From Flavonifractor sp. An100 (GTDB lineage Bacteria > Bacillota > Clostridia > Oscillospirales > Oscillospiraceae): DNA of 64,000 nucleotides. The DNA lies in the NCBI RefSeq assembly GCF_002161175.1, contig NZ_NFMA01000005.1, forward strand, positions 87,994 to 151,993, given 5' to 3'. Under the pieces are notes generated by a model. That model saw nothing but the letters and a program-made list of their open reading frames with translations, did not search any database and was not told the DNA's origin. Positions 53,500 to 61,138 of the stretch are shown here, piece after piece (position 1 is the first letter of the stretch; every line of letters starts with the position of its first letter). A program made the translations under genes and the position numbers.

Positions 53500-53855
53500 G
53501 GCCAGCACCTCTGAATTGCCTGGACCACACGTTGGTAATCGGATTGAATCTGAGGCATCATCTGCGCCGCAGCAGCATAGTCACCTGCCCGCAGCTGCGC
53601 CACCTGCTGGGTAAACTGGTTTGTCAACTCATTCATGGATAAATTCCCACACATGCCTTTCAGCGTATGGGAGGCGGCCAGCGCCTGCTCCATGGAACCA
53701 GATTCCATGGCCTGACACAAAGTTTGGAAGTTAGTGTCCTGCAAAAAGCGCTTTAAAAAGCGCTCTACCAAAGCCTCACTCCCACCCAACCGCTCCAAAA
53801 CCTCATCTACCTGGATACCGCCCTGGGAAAGGCACTCACGAATCCCCTGTTCCAT
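53496..53855 (-). CDS. Hpt-domain phosphotransfer protein
   Basis: A 119-residue four-helix Hpt protein. The phospho-histidine is in ALAASHTLKGMCGNLSM. It would carry phosphate from the hybrid kinase receiver to the downstream response regulator. It lies between the regulator gene and the kinase gene in one transcript, with an ATGA overlap into the kinase. Confidence 0.92.
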   Translation of the reverse strand: MEQGIRECLSQGGIQVDEVLERLGGSEALVERFLKRFLQDTNFQTLCQAMESGSMEQALAASHTLKGMCGNLSMNELTNQFTQQVAQLRAGDYAAAAQMMPQIQSDYQRVVQAIQRCWP

Positions 53856-53873
53856 GCTCCATGCTCCCTTCTC

Positions 53874-54932
53874 TCACTTGTGTGTATACAACTGGTACAG
53901 TTCCTCCTCAACCTGCATAAAACTATCCAGCAGCTTGGGGTTAAACTGACCGCATTTTCCCTCCCGAATCATATCCAGCACCTGCTGTCTTGGAAGGGCG
54001 TCCTTATAAACCCGTTTGCAGATCAGTGCGTCATACACGTCGGCCAGAGATACTGTCTGGGCCCAAACACTGATCTCTTCGCCCTTCAGGCCATCCGGAT
54101 AGCCCCGCCCATCCCATCTCTCATGGTGATGACGGGCAATGTCGTAGGCATAGCGATAAGCTCCACTCTCCCGCAGCTGGGGAATTTTCTCCAGAAGCAA
54201 CGCCCCTTGAATGGTGTGAGTTTTCATAATTTCAAACTCTTCCGGGGTCAGACGACCTGGCTTATTTAAAATCGCATCGGGAATGGCGATTTTTCCAACG
54301 TCGTGCATAATGGCCGCCAGCGAGATCTGTTCGATCTCCTCCTGGCTGAGTCCCTGTCCAAATTCTGTTCTGGTCAACAGCAGACGGGTGATATCATGGA
54401 TGCGCTGTACATGCTCCCCAGACTCCCCGTCCCGAAATTCAATTGCCGTAGACAGGGCCTGAATCATTCCCTGGTTCAGCTTGATGATCTTCTGCGCCTG
54501 CTGTAACAGCTCGGACTGCTGCCGCTCCACCACATTGCCAAGCCGCTTTCGGGCCCGGAACAGCTCCACCACAGAGTTGATTCGCCGCTTTACCACATAG
54601 GGCACCACCGGCTTGCTAATGACATCCATCACCCCGATGCGATAGGCCTCCCGCATAACTGCATCACTGGCCTCTGCCGTAATGAGGAAAATTGGTATCT
54701 TTTCCACCAGCTCTGCCTGCTCCAGATGGCGCAGCACCTCCAGGCCGTCCATCTCCGGCATCATCACATCCAAAAGAACCGCGCAGTAACGGCCCGGATC
54801 TGCCATTAACTTATCAAGACCGATGCGGCCGTTTTCTGCCTCATCAACCCGATAGGAGGGAGAAAACAGAATATTCAGTATTCCGCGATTGATTTCATCA
54901 TCGTCCACAATCAAGATCTCATTTGAGTCCAT
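53874..54932 (-). CDS. Response regulator with HD-GYP phosphodiesterase output
   Basis: A 352-residue protein: receiver domain (about 1-125; ILIVDDDEINRG, phospho-Asp in VLLDVMMPEMDGLE, Lys in ISKPV), a linker helix, then an HD-GYP domain with SGEHVQRIHDITRLL, AAIMHDVGKIAIPD, HHHERWDGRGYPDGLKGEE. The intact HD and GYP motifs predict cyclic-di-GMP (or related dinucleotide) hydrolysis controlled by phosphorylation. It is the first gene of the operon with Hpt and the hybrid kinase. Confidence 0.94.
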   Translation of the reverse strand: MDSNEILIVDDDEINRGILNILFSPSYRVDEAENGRIGLDKLMADPGRYCAVLLDVMMPEMDGLEVLRHLEQAELVEKIPIFLITAEASDAVMREAYRIGVMDVISKPVVPYVVKRRINSVVELFRARKRLGNVVERQQSELLQQAQKIIKLNQGMIQALSTAIEFRDGESGEHVQRIHDITRLLLTRTEFGQGLSQEEIEQISLAAIMHDVGKIAIPDAILNKPGRLTPEEFEIMKTHTIQGALLLEKIPQLRESGAYRYAYDIARHHHERWDGRGYPDGLKGEEISVWAQTVSLADVYDALICKRVYKDALPRQQVLDMIREGKCGQFNPKLLDSFMQVEEELYQLYTHK

Positions 54933-55082
54933 TTATTCTTCACCGTCCACTGCTTGATTCCTCTGCACCTCTGTTTGTTCGACTAAGAAATACAGGTTTA
55001 GTTTACCATGCACCTACAAAAACATCAACCGATTTCCTGCTTTTCTCGGTCTACCAACTGCTTGGCTTGTATGGCTCTCCTA

Positions 55083-55112
55083 TTGACAGGGCATCCTCTT
55101 CTTGCGTATACT
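55083..55112 (+). promoter_or_regulatory. Probable gldA promoter
   Basis: TTGACA (55083-55088) and TATACT (55107-55112) with an 18-base spacer, 32 bases ahead of the gldA start. Confidence 0.7.
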
Positions 55113-55144
55113 CCTCTCAAATCCAATTATAGGAGGTCATATGG

Positions 55145-56236
55145 ATGGCATCAATTATTATTGCGCCCAACAAATATATCCAGGGTCAGGGGGAACTGGC
55201 AAACATCGGAACCTATACCAAACCCCTGGGAGAATATGCATTCGTTATTCTCAGCAAATCCGGATATCAGCGGGTGGGGGCGACCGTGGAGGCCAGCTTC
55301 CAGGCCGCGGGCTGCCGCGTCCACTTTGAATATTTTAATGGCGAGTGCTCCAAAAATGAGATTCAGCGCCTGAAAACCCGGTTTGACGAGCTTGGCTGCA
55401 CCGTCTGTGTGGGCATCGGCGGAGGAAAAATCCATGACACCAGCAAGGCCCTTGCCTATTACGCCCACAAACCGGTGGTCATAGTTCCCACCATCGCCGG
55501 TACGGACGCCCCCTGCTCCGCACTGTCCGTCATTTACACCGATGACGGAGTCTTTGAGGAATACCTCTGGTTGCCCGCCAACCCCAATGTGGTACTGGTG
55601 GACACAGAGGTCATTAGCAAGGCCCCCGCCCGACTGCTGGTCTCCGGTATGGGCGACGCCCTGGCCACTTATTTTGAGGCCAAGGCTACCGCCGACTCCA
55701 ACTCCTCCACCTGTGCCGGGGGTAAAATCACCAATGCCGCTCTGGTTCTGGCCCGCGCCTGCTACGATACCCTCCTGGCGGACGGCCTGAAGGCAAAGCT
55801 GGCGGTGGAAAATCACGTCTGCACCAAGGCTGTGGAGAATATCATCGAGGCCAACACCTACCTCTCCGGCATCGGCTTTGAGTCCGGCGGTCTGGCGGGT
55901 GCCCACGCCATCCACAACGGCTTTACCGTAGCTCCCGCCACCCACAACCTGTACCACGGCGAAAAGGTGGCCTTCGGAACACTGGTTCAGCTGGTCCTCC
56001 AAAATGCCGACATGGAGCAGATCGAAGAAGTTCTGGACTTCTGCTGCAGTGTGGGGCTGCCCACCACTCTGGCTCAGCTGGGAATCACTGAGGTGAAGGA
56101 AGAGGAAATCATGGCCATTGCCCAGGCCGCCTGTGCTCCCGGTGAGACCATCCACAACATGCCCATGGAGGTTACCGCCGAAAAGGTATATGCCGCCATT
56201 CTGGCCGCCGATGCACTGGGACGGCTCTATCAGTAA
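55145..56236 (+). CDS. gldA: Glycerol dehydrogenase
   Basis: A 363-residue Fe/Zn alcohol dehydrogenase of the GldA type, oxidising glycerol to dihydroxyacetone with NAD+. The NAD site is VGIGGGKIHDTSKALAYYA. Metal ligands are Asp in SGMGDALATYFEA, His in GGLAGAHAIHNGF and His in NLYHGEKVAFG. Strong TAGGAGG ribosome site and its own promoter. No dihydroxyacetone kinase is adjacent. Confidence 0.95.
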   Translation: MASIIIAPNKYIQGQGELANIGTYTKPLGEYAFVILSKSGYQRVGATVEASFQAAGCRVHFEYFNGECSKNEIQRLKTRFDELGCTVCVGIGGGKIHDTSKALAYYAHKPVVIVPTIAGTDAPCSALSVIYTDDGVFEEYLWLPANPNVVLVDTEVISKAPARLLVSGMGDALATYFEAKATADSNSSTCAGGKITNAALVLARACYDTLLADGLKAKLAVENHVCTKAVENIIEANTYLSGIGFESGGLAGAHAIHNGFTVAPATHNLYHGEKVAFGTLVQLVLQNADMEQIEEVLDFCCSVGLPTTLAQLGITEVKEEEIMAIAQAACAPGETIHNMPMEVTAEKVYAAILAADALGRLYQ

Positions 56237-56302
56237 TTCGTGCCCAAAGCCGGACATACCCTGATGGCACTTCAAATGGAAAAATGCCTTGCTATTTGGC
56301 CG

Positions 56303-56327
56303 CCTCCCCTCCATAATAGAGGGGAGG
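56303..56327 (+). promoter_or_regulatory. Hairpin that could mask the rlmA ribosome site or end gldA
   Basis: CCTCCCCTC (56303-56311) pairs perfectly with GAGGGGAGG (56319-56327). The right arm is also the ribosome-binding sequence of the rlmA-like frame starting at 56340. A T-run at 56334-56339 means it may instead act as the gldA terminator. Confidence 0.5.
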
Positions 56328-56339
56328 TGACCATTTTTT

Positions 56340-56618
56340 ATGAATAGTTTGTTCTGCTGCCCCCTGTGCGCTTCCCCCCTGACCCGTGAAGAGGGAGCCT
56401 ACCGCTGTCCTCAGGGGCACAGCTTTGATTTAGCCGCCGCCGGATACACCCACCTGCTCCCCGTCAACCGGAAGCACTCCAAGCAGCCGGGGGACGACCG
56501 GGAGATGGTGGCCGCCCGGGCCGCTTTCTTGGAGAAGGGCTACTATGGGCAATATATATTAGGAAAACCAGCAAACGGATTAGGTAATAGGGCTATATAT
56601 CAGCCCGCAGCCTCTTGA
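56340..56618 (+). pseudogene. rlmA-like 23S rRNA (guanine-N1)-methyltransferase, truncated by insertion
   Basis: The first ~70 residues match the N-terminus of RlmA-type methyltransferases: a zinc ribbon (FCCPLCASPL, YRCPQGHSFD), then AGYTHLLPVNRKHSKQPGD and REMVAARAAFLEKGYYG. Similarity stops at about base 56555. The following residues (QYILGKPANG and on) are element DNA, and the frame ends at 56618 inside the recombinase 3' end. The SAM-binding domain is missing and should lie beyond the right end of the element, outside this window. Confidence 0.85.
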
Positions 56619-58297
56619 ACCATAGGGGCGTTGAGCTCGATATATTCAGCCATGCGGCGGAACTCGTCAGCGTATTTGAATTTCACGCTAATATTGCCGC
56701 CCTCGTAAACTTTAATATAATCAATGAGCTCGGCCAGAATTTCCCGTGTCAGCTTGTCTATGTTCTGATATTTGAGAAATGCGGCCAGGAAAGGACTTTC
56801 CGCATCCACGCCGTTTTCCAGTTGTTCCTGCTCGTCTGTCAGCGTCCGCAGGACATTATTTAGGGCCTCGGCTTGCCGTTCATAGTCCTCGCTCATGTGG
56901 CGGTAGTCGTTGCGGGTGATTTCCCCGTCTTTCCAGTCTTGATAAAGGGCTTGCTTATATCGCATAATTTTAGCAAGCTCTTTTTCTTTTGCGGCGATGG
57001 CATCCTCCAGCCGCTTTGACTTGCTTTTTTTGAGGGGCGCGGAATTGATACGGGACACCAGCTCCGAATAGGCAACAGCTAAATGTACCTGTTGTTGAAT
57101 TGCAAACAGGACGCCCGCCTCCAGGCGGTCACTCTTGATGGAGTGCATGGTGCAAGCCTTTTTTGAAAGGCTTTTATATGTTCCGCACTGGTAATAGACA
57201 TAAATGCCTTTTGAAGCGATCCGGGACATCGCCCTGCCGCAGTCGGCGCATTTCAGAAAGCCGCTGAACAGATAAAGCTGCTTTTCCTTTGGGGCTGTGC
57301 GTGTGTCGCGCTTGAGCAGGCCCTGCACCTTATCAAAGGTTTCCCGGTCAATGATGGCCTCGTGGGTATTTTCTACGATAAACCATTCTTCCTCCGGCAC
57401 CCGCTCCTGGATATGGATTTTATAGCTTTTCACCCGTTGACGGCCCTGCACCATATCCCCCACATAAACACGGTTTTTCAAGATCGTGTCTATGGTAATC
57501 GTGCTCCACATAGGATTGCTTTGGGCGTTGGGAGCATTGTATTTGAGCCCCTGCTGTTTCTTGTAGGCCGTGGGGCAAAGGACACCATGATCGTTCAGAT
57601 AATAGGTAATCCCGCGCTTATTCATGCCAGACAGAAACATGGAAAAAATGCTTTTGACTACTTCGGCGGCCTCCGGGTCAACCAGCAGAGCGTGTTTATC
57701 GCCGGGGTCTTTCACATATCCATACGGAGCATACGAGCCGATAAACTCACCGTTGCGGCGCTTCATATCAAACACCTGACGGATTTTCTTTGAGGTCTGG
57801 TAGCAGTATTGATCGTTCATTACATTCGTAATGGGAACGATTATATTTGATACGCTGTCGGGGTTGCGGTAGCTATCCACGCCCTCCGCCAAGCTGATAA
57901 AACGGACATTGAGCCGGACGAAAAGATTTTCAATCAGGTTTCCGGCATCGGTATAGTTTCGGGAAAGCCGGGACAGGTCTTTTACAATCACGCAGTTAAT
58001 TCTGCCGCTGGATATATCGGACAGGAGCCGCTGAAAGTCCTCACGGTTGGTGTCCGTACCTGTTTTTCCGTCATCCACATATACGTCCGCTTCCGCGCCC
58101 TCATAGAACTCATCCAGGTGGGCCTGGTGGTATTGTTCCAGGAGCCGCCGCTGGTTTACCACGCTGTTGCTTTCATCGCGGCCACGGAGCAAATCTTCTT
58201 TAGAAAGGCGAATGTATTTCCCTAATCTCCAGCGCATCACATTGTATGAAGTTGGGGAACTGGCGCTCATTGTCCCCCGGTTTGCTGTTCTTGCCAT
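56600..58297 (-). CDS. Large serine recombinase (integrase) of the element
   Basis: A 565-residue large serine recombinase. The catalytic domain begins with GKYIRLSKEDLLRG (nucleophile Ser) and includes VYVDDGKTGTDTNREDFQRL and VIVKDLSRLSRNYTDAGNLI. The recombinase domain follows at about 190-310 (PYGYVKDPGDKHALLVDPE), then a zinc ribbon (FLKCADCGRAMSRI ... CGTYKSLSKKAC) and a coiled coil. All parts are intact, so excision may still be possible. GGAAGGAGGA precedes the ATG. The 3' end lies about 45 bases from the element edge, where the attachment site must be. Confidence 0.95.
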   Translation of the reverse strand: MARTANRGTMSASSPTSYNVMRWRLGKYIRLSKEDLLRGRDESNSVVNQRRLLEQYHQAHLDEFYEGAEADVYVDDGKTGTDTNREDFQRLLSDISSGRINCVIVKDLSRLSRNYTDAGNLIENLFVRLNVRFISLAEGVDSYRNPDSVSNIIVPITNVMNDQYCYQTSKKIRQVFDMKRRNGEFIGSYAPYGYVKDPGDKHALLVDPEAAEVVKSIFSMFLSGMNKRGITYYLNDHGVLCPTAYKKQQGLKYNAPNAQSNPMWSTITIDTILKNRVYVGDMVQGRQRVKSYKIHIQERVPEEEWFIVENTHEAIIDRETFDKVQGLLKRDTRTAPKEKQLYLFSGFLKCADCGRAMSRIASKGIYVYYQCGTYKSLSKKACTMHSIKSDRLEAGVLFAIQQQVHLAVAYSELVSRINSAPLKKSKSKRLEDAIAAKEKELAKIMRYKQALYQDWKDGEITRNDYRHMSEDYERQAEALNNVLRTLTDEQEQLENGVDAESPFLAAFLKYQNIDKLTREILAELIDYIKVYEGGNISVKFKYADEFRRMAEYIELNAPMVQEAAG

Positions 58298-58365
58298 GTG
58301 TCCTCCTTCCTATCACATTACATCTATATTATACCTCTGCACCGGGGGTACAACAAGGATGACTC

Positions 58366-58391
58366 CACCTCTGGACAAAGTGTCTGGAAGT
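58366..58391. repeat. Element dyad repeat, copy 1 (diverged)
   Basis: The core CTGGACAAAGTGTC is shared with the copies at 58762 and 63541, in opposite orientation, with about three differences over 24 bases. It lies between the recombinase start and the end of the next small gene. Confidence 0.7.
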
Positions 58392-58400
58392 AGCGGATCG

Positions 58401-58667
58401 TTACAGTCCGCTTTTCTGCCGCAGGAAAAAGCCCGTCAGCAGTTCCTGGAGAGAGGGGCCGTCCTCGGCAAATTCCAGCTTGATGGCCATATCGCCATAG
58501 CGGAAACAATAGGGGTTTTTCAACTGTTCCAGCATACGGGCAGCTCGCTTTTCCAGCGGCAACGAATTATCAAAAACAAAACGGCTTGCGTCAACAAGCG
58601 TTTCCTTATCCACCGCGTCAAGATTGACGCTCTGCATCTTTTCAATCACTTGTGCGTTTAGCTTCAC
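58401..58667 (-). CDS. Small mobile-element protein, DUF6870-like
   Basis: An 88-residue protein: MKLNAQVIEKMQSVNLDAVD, then RMLEQLKNPYCFRYGDMAIK and LEFAEDGPSLQELLTGFFLR. This pattern (NPYC, GDMAIKLEFA) recurs in small proteins of conjugative elements in gut Firmicutes, and I associate it with DUF6870. AAAGGAGG precedes the ATG. Function unknown. It lies upstream of the recombinase on the same strand. Confidence 0.72.
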   Translation of the reverse strand: MKLNAQVIEKMQSVNLDAVDKETLVDASRFVFDNSLPLEKRAARMLEQLKNPYCFRYGDMAIKLEFAEDGPSLQELLTGFFLRQKSGL

Positions 58668-58761
58668 AGAAAACCTCCTTTGCAGTTATTCGCCAGTATT
58701 TCCAATGATGAGCAGAAACGGCCAGCACCGTGAAAGTGCTGGCCGTCCGGCTAAATGGCTG

Positions 58762-58785
58762 CCTCTGGACACTTTGTCCAGAAGT
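58762..58785. repeat. Element dyad repeat, copy 2
   Basis: CTCTGGACACTTTGTCCAGA is an inverted repeat (TCTGGACA/TGTCCAGA around CTT). It starts directly after the stop codon of the 58785-58985 gene on the minus strand, so it could act as a factor-dependent terminator or protein-binding site. Confidence 0.85.
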
Positions 58786-58985
58786 CAGTAAGGGCTTTCC
58801 TCAAAGTGCTGCTGGGCCTCTTCCAGACTGCAGAAGTCGAAAACCTCATAGAGCTCCGCCACCACGCGCCGGATGTCGTTGGGAGAAAACCCGCAGTTTT
58901 CCATCGCGTAGATGACATAGCCACGGCAGGCGTTGTTGCTCCACGGCTGGGACAGCATAGCGGCAAACATAGCATCGTGTTCCAT
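58785..58985 (-). CDS. Small hypothetical mobile-element protein
   Basis: A 66-residue protein starting MEHDAMFAAMLSQPWSNNAC, with CRGYVIYAMENCGFSPNDIR and a C-terminal helical segment (VVAELYEVFDFCSLEEAQQH). The start at 58985 is chosen because GAGGAGGAAAT precedes it; the frame is open to 59087. I recognise it only as the type of small accessory protein found in conjugative elements. No function can be given. Confidence 0.62.
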   Translation of the reverse strand: MEHDAMFAAMLSQPWSNNACRGYVIYAMENCGFSPNDIRRVVAELYEVFDFCSLEEAQQHFEESPY

Positions 58986-59182
58986 CGGTATTTCCTCCTC
59001 GATAAACTTAAAAATGGAGGGAGCGCCGCGCTCATTTTCTTGCCCCGTCATAAGACAGCCATACTCGGCAGCGGCGCTCCCCCGCAAAGGGGGCGGCGGC
59101 CTGCGGCCCCCGCGCCTCCTTTGTGGAGAGAAAACTTCCTCTCACATACCACCAGAAAAAAAGGGAAAATGGAGACTGTAAA

Positions 59183-59605
59183 TCAAAAATTTTCCCGCAA
59201 ATATTTTTTCATCTGCTCTTTCCCACGTTCTACCGAGCGACGAATGGTGCTCTTGTCCACGCCCTCCTCGCGGGCGATCTGACGGTAGCTCTTTCCAAGG
59301 ATCAAATGAGCATCTACCCGGCGGCCCTGGATCTCCGGCAGGGAATTGAGGGCGTTCCACAGCCGGAAGAACAGCTCCTTGCGATCCATGAGCTCTTGGG
59401 GGCTGGGCTCGTGTAGGTAGGCGGAGTATTCGATCCCATCGTCACAATCCAGGGAATAATAAGCCTTGTTGTAGCGCACCCGTTCCGCATGAGCGGCCTC
59501 GCGCCGCTTGATGGCCATGAGTTCCTCGGCTACCTCGTCAGGCACCTCCACCAGCTCGTCCGTTAAGTACCAATAATAAAAATCTTTCAGATTGATCGTT
59601 GTCAT
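59183..59605 (-). CDS. Element-encoded sigma-70 region 4-type protein
   Basis: A 140-residue protein: MTTINLKDFYYWYLTDELVE at the N-terminus and a C-terminal sigma region 4 helix-turn-helix (LGKSYRQIAREEGVDKSTIR, then RSVERGKEQMKKYL). Region 2 is not recognisable, which is typical of the sigma-like regulators of clostridial conjugative elements. It likely controls transcription of element genes. GGAGGACAAGTT precedes the ATG at 59605; the frame is open upstream without a better start. Confidence 0.8.
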   Translation of the reverse strand: MTTINLKDFYYWYLTDELVEVPDEVAEELMAIKRREAAHAERVRYNKAYYSLDCDDGIEYSAYLHEPSPQELMDRKELFFRLWNALNSLPEIQGRRVDAHLILGKSYRQIAREEGVDKSTIRRSVERGKEQMKKYLRENF

Positions 59606-59757
59606 AACTTGTCCTCCATTTTGTTTCGGTTGATGGGTTGAGCGGAAACAAAATGGAGGGCTGGAGGAGAGCGGCAACGTATATAAGTACGCTTGGTTTT
59701 TAATAAAACAGGAGAATATTCTCCTTAAATAAAGTGCATTTCCTATTTAGCATATGT

Positions 59758-59801
59758 TAAAAAAACGGAGTGTAGACAGTGATTAACTATCTGCACTCCG
59801 T
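59758..59801 (-). terminator. Terminator of the MalY-AGCS cargo transcript
   Basis: A 12-bp stem with one G-T wobble (59765-59776 with 59790-59801). On the minus strand it is followed by TTTTTTT. It lies about 90 bases beyond the aminotransferase stop. Confidence 0.85.
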
Positions 59802-59891
59802 CATCAGAGAAGAAATATTAATTATTCATCATGGTAAACGCTTTATAGGAAGAATAATATATACCTTATTTGAATGAGAAGGTATTCCACG

Positions 59892-61079
59892 TTACTTACT
59901 GGTTAGCTCGTTAATCGCCGCCACAATTCGATCTAGCCCCTCTTTAAGAAAGCTTCTTGGGCAAGCAACTGTCATTCTAAAATATCCAGCCCCGGATTCA
60001 CCAAATGTACGACCGTTTTCAATCAAAACATTATATTTTGTAATTAGCAATTCAAATAGCTCTTCATAGTCAACATAGGCGCCAAAATTTATCCATGCCA
60101 AGAAAGTTCCTTCAGGCTTTTTGTATTTCGTTTTTGGGAGATGTTCTTGAAGATACTTAACTAAAAAATCAAAATTATCTTCAACATACTCCATTACTTC
60201 ATCCACCCAGTATTCACACTTGTTATACGCTGTTTCCGTTAAAACCATATCCAGAGGCGGGGCAAAACTAATATAGTGCTTAAGCCTAGTTTCTCTGTAC
60301 CATATCTTTCTTAATTCTTCATCATCAATAATAATTTGTGAAATGGGAACGCCACCAACATTGAAAGTTTTTCCTAATGCAACTGCTGTGATAATTTTGT
60401 TATAATCCGTTATTGTCATAGTAGGCGTATGAGTTACACCGGAGCGTGTTGCATCACAATGCAATTCATCAGAAAAAATCAAAACATCGTTTTCACGACA
60501 CAAATTGATAATCTTGGTTAGTTCTTCTTTGGTCCAAACTCTTCCAACGGGATTATGCGGGGAACACAGAATCATCATTGTATTGTTAGGATCCTTCACT
60601 TTGCGCTCTAGGTCAGAAAAATCGATACTATAATTTTCGTTATCGTTAATTAATTGATTGTTTACGACTTTCCTGTTTGTTCCATTAATCAATTCAGCAA
60701 AAGGATAAAAGACGGGTTCCTGAATGATAATACCGTCGCCTTCCTTCGTAAAGCCTCTTAATACGAAGCCAAGAGCGGGAAGAACACCAGGAGAGTAAAA
60801 AATAGAATCTTTTTTTATTGTCCAATTAAAACGCCGTTTATACCAACCTTGCACAGCTTGAAAATAATTATCACCAGGCATGGAATGTCCAAGAAATCCG
60901 TGTTCAATCCGCTTTATTAAAGCGTCTGTGATTTCATCAGCAACTTTGAACTCCATGTCTGAGAGCCATAAAGGTAAAGCGTCATCTGATACTCTACTAT
61001 CTACAAAGTCTTTATGGTCCCATTTTACACAGTCAGTTCCTTTTCTGTTATAGAGGATGTCCAAGTTCATTTTTCCCAT
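59892..61079 (-). CDS. MalY/PatB family aminotransferase (probable C-S lyase)
   Basis: A 395-residue fold-type I PLP enzyme. The N-terminal RKGTDCVKWDHKDF and LPLWLSDMEFKVADEI segments are the MalY/PatB signature. ILCSPHNPVGRVWTKEEL, FSDELHCDATRSG and the PLP-lysine segment ALGKTFNVGGVPIS follow, with FRMTVACPRSFLKEGLDRIV at the C-terminus. Family members cleave cystathionine or cysteine conjugates, and some transaminate. It is visibly AT-rich compared with the chromosome genes. It lies downstream of an AGCS symporter in one transcript, so substrate import and breakdown are probably coupled. GGAGAAT precedes the ATG. Confidence 0.88.
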   Translation of the reverse strand: MGKMNLDILYNRKGTDCVKWDHKDFVDSRVSDDALPLWLSDMEFKVADEITDALIKRIEHGFLGHSMPGDNYFQAVQGWYKRRFNWTIKKDSIFYSPGVLPALGFVLRGFTKEGDGIIIQEPVFYPFAELINGTNRKVVNNQLINDNENYSIDFSDLERKVKDPNNTMMILCSPHNPVGRVWTKEELTKIINLCRENDVLIFSDELHCDATRSGVTHTPTMTITDYNKIITAVALGKTFNVGGVPISQIIIDDEELRKIWYRETRLKHYISFAPPLDMVLTETAYNKCEYWVDEVMEYVEDNFDFLVKYLQEHLPKTKYKKPEGTFLAWINFGAYVDYEELFELLITKYNVLIENGRTFGESGAGYFRMTVACPRSFLKEGLDRIVAAINELTSK

Positions 61080-61138
61080 GGGATATTCTCCTTTCTTTAT
61101 TCTGCCGAAGGAAAGGTTTATATTACGATATGTGTAGA

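Noticed and set aside
55151..56314. A 387-codon minus-strand open frame opposite gldA
   Set aside because: Glycine-rich antisense shadow of a high-GC gene; gldA motifs are complete on the plus strand.
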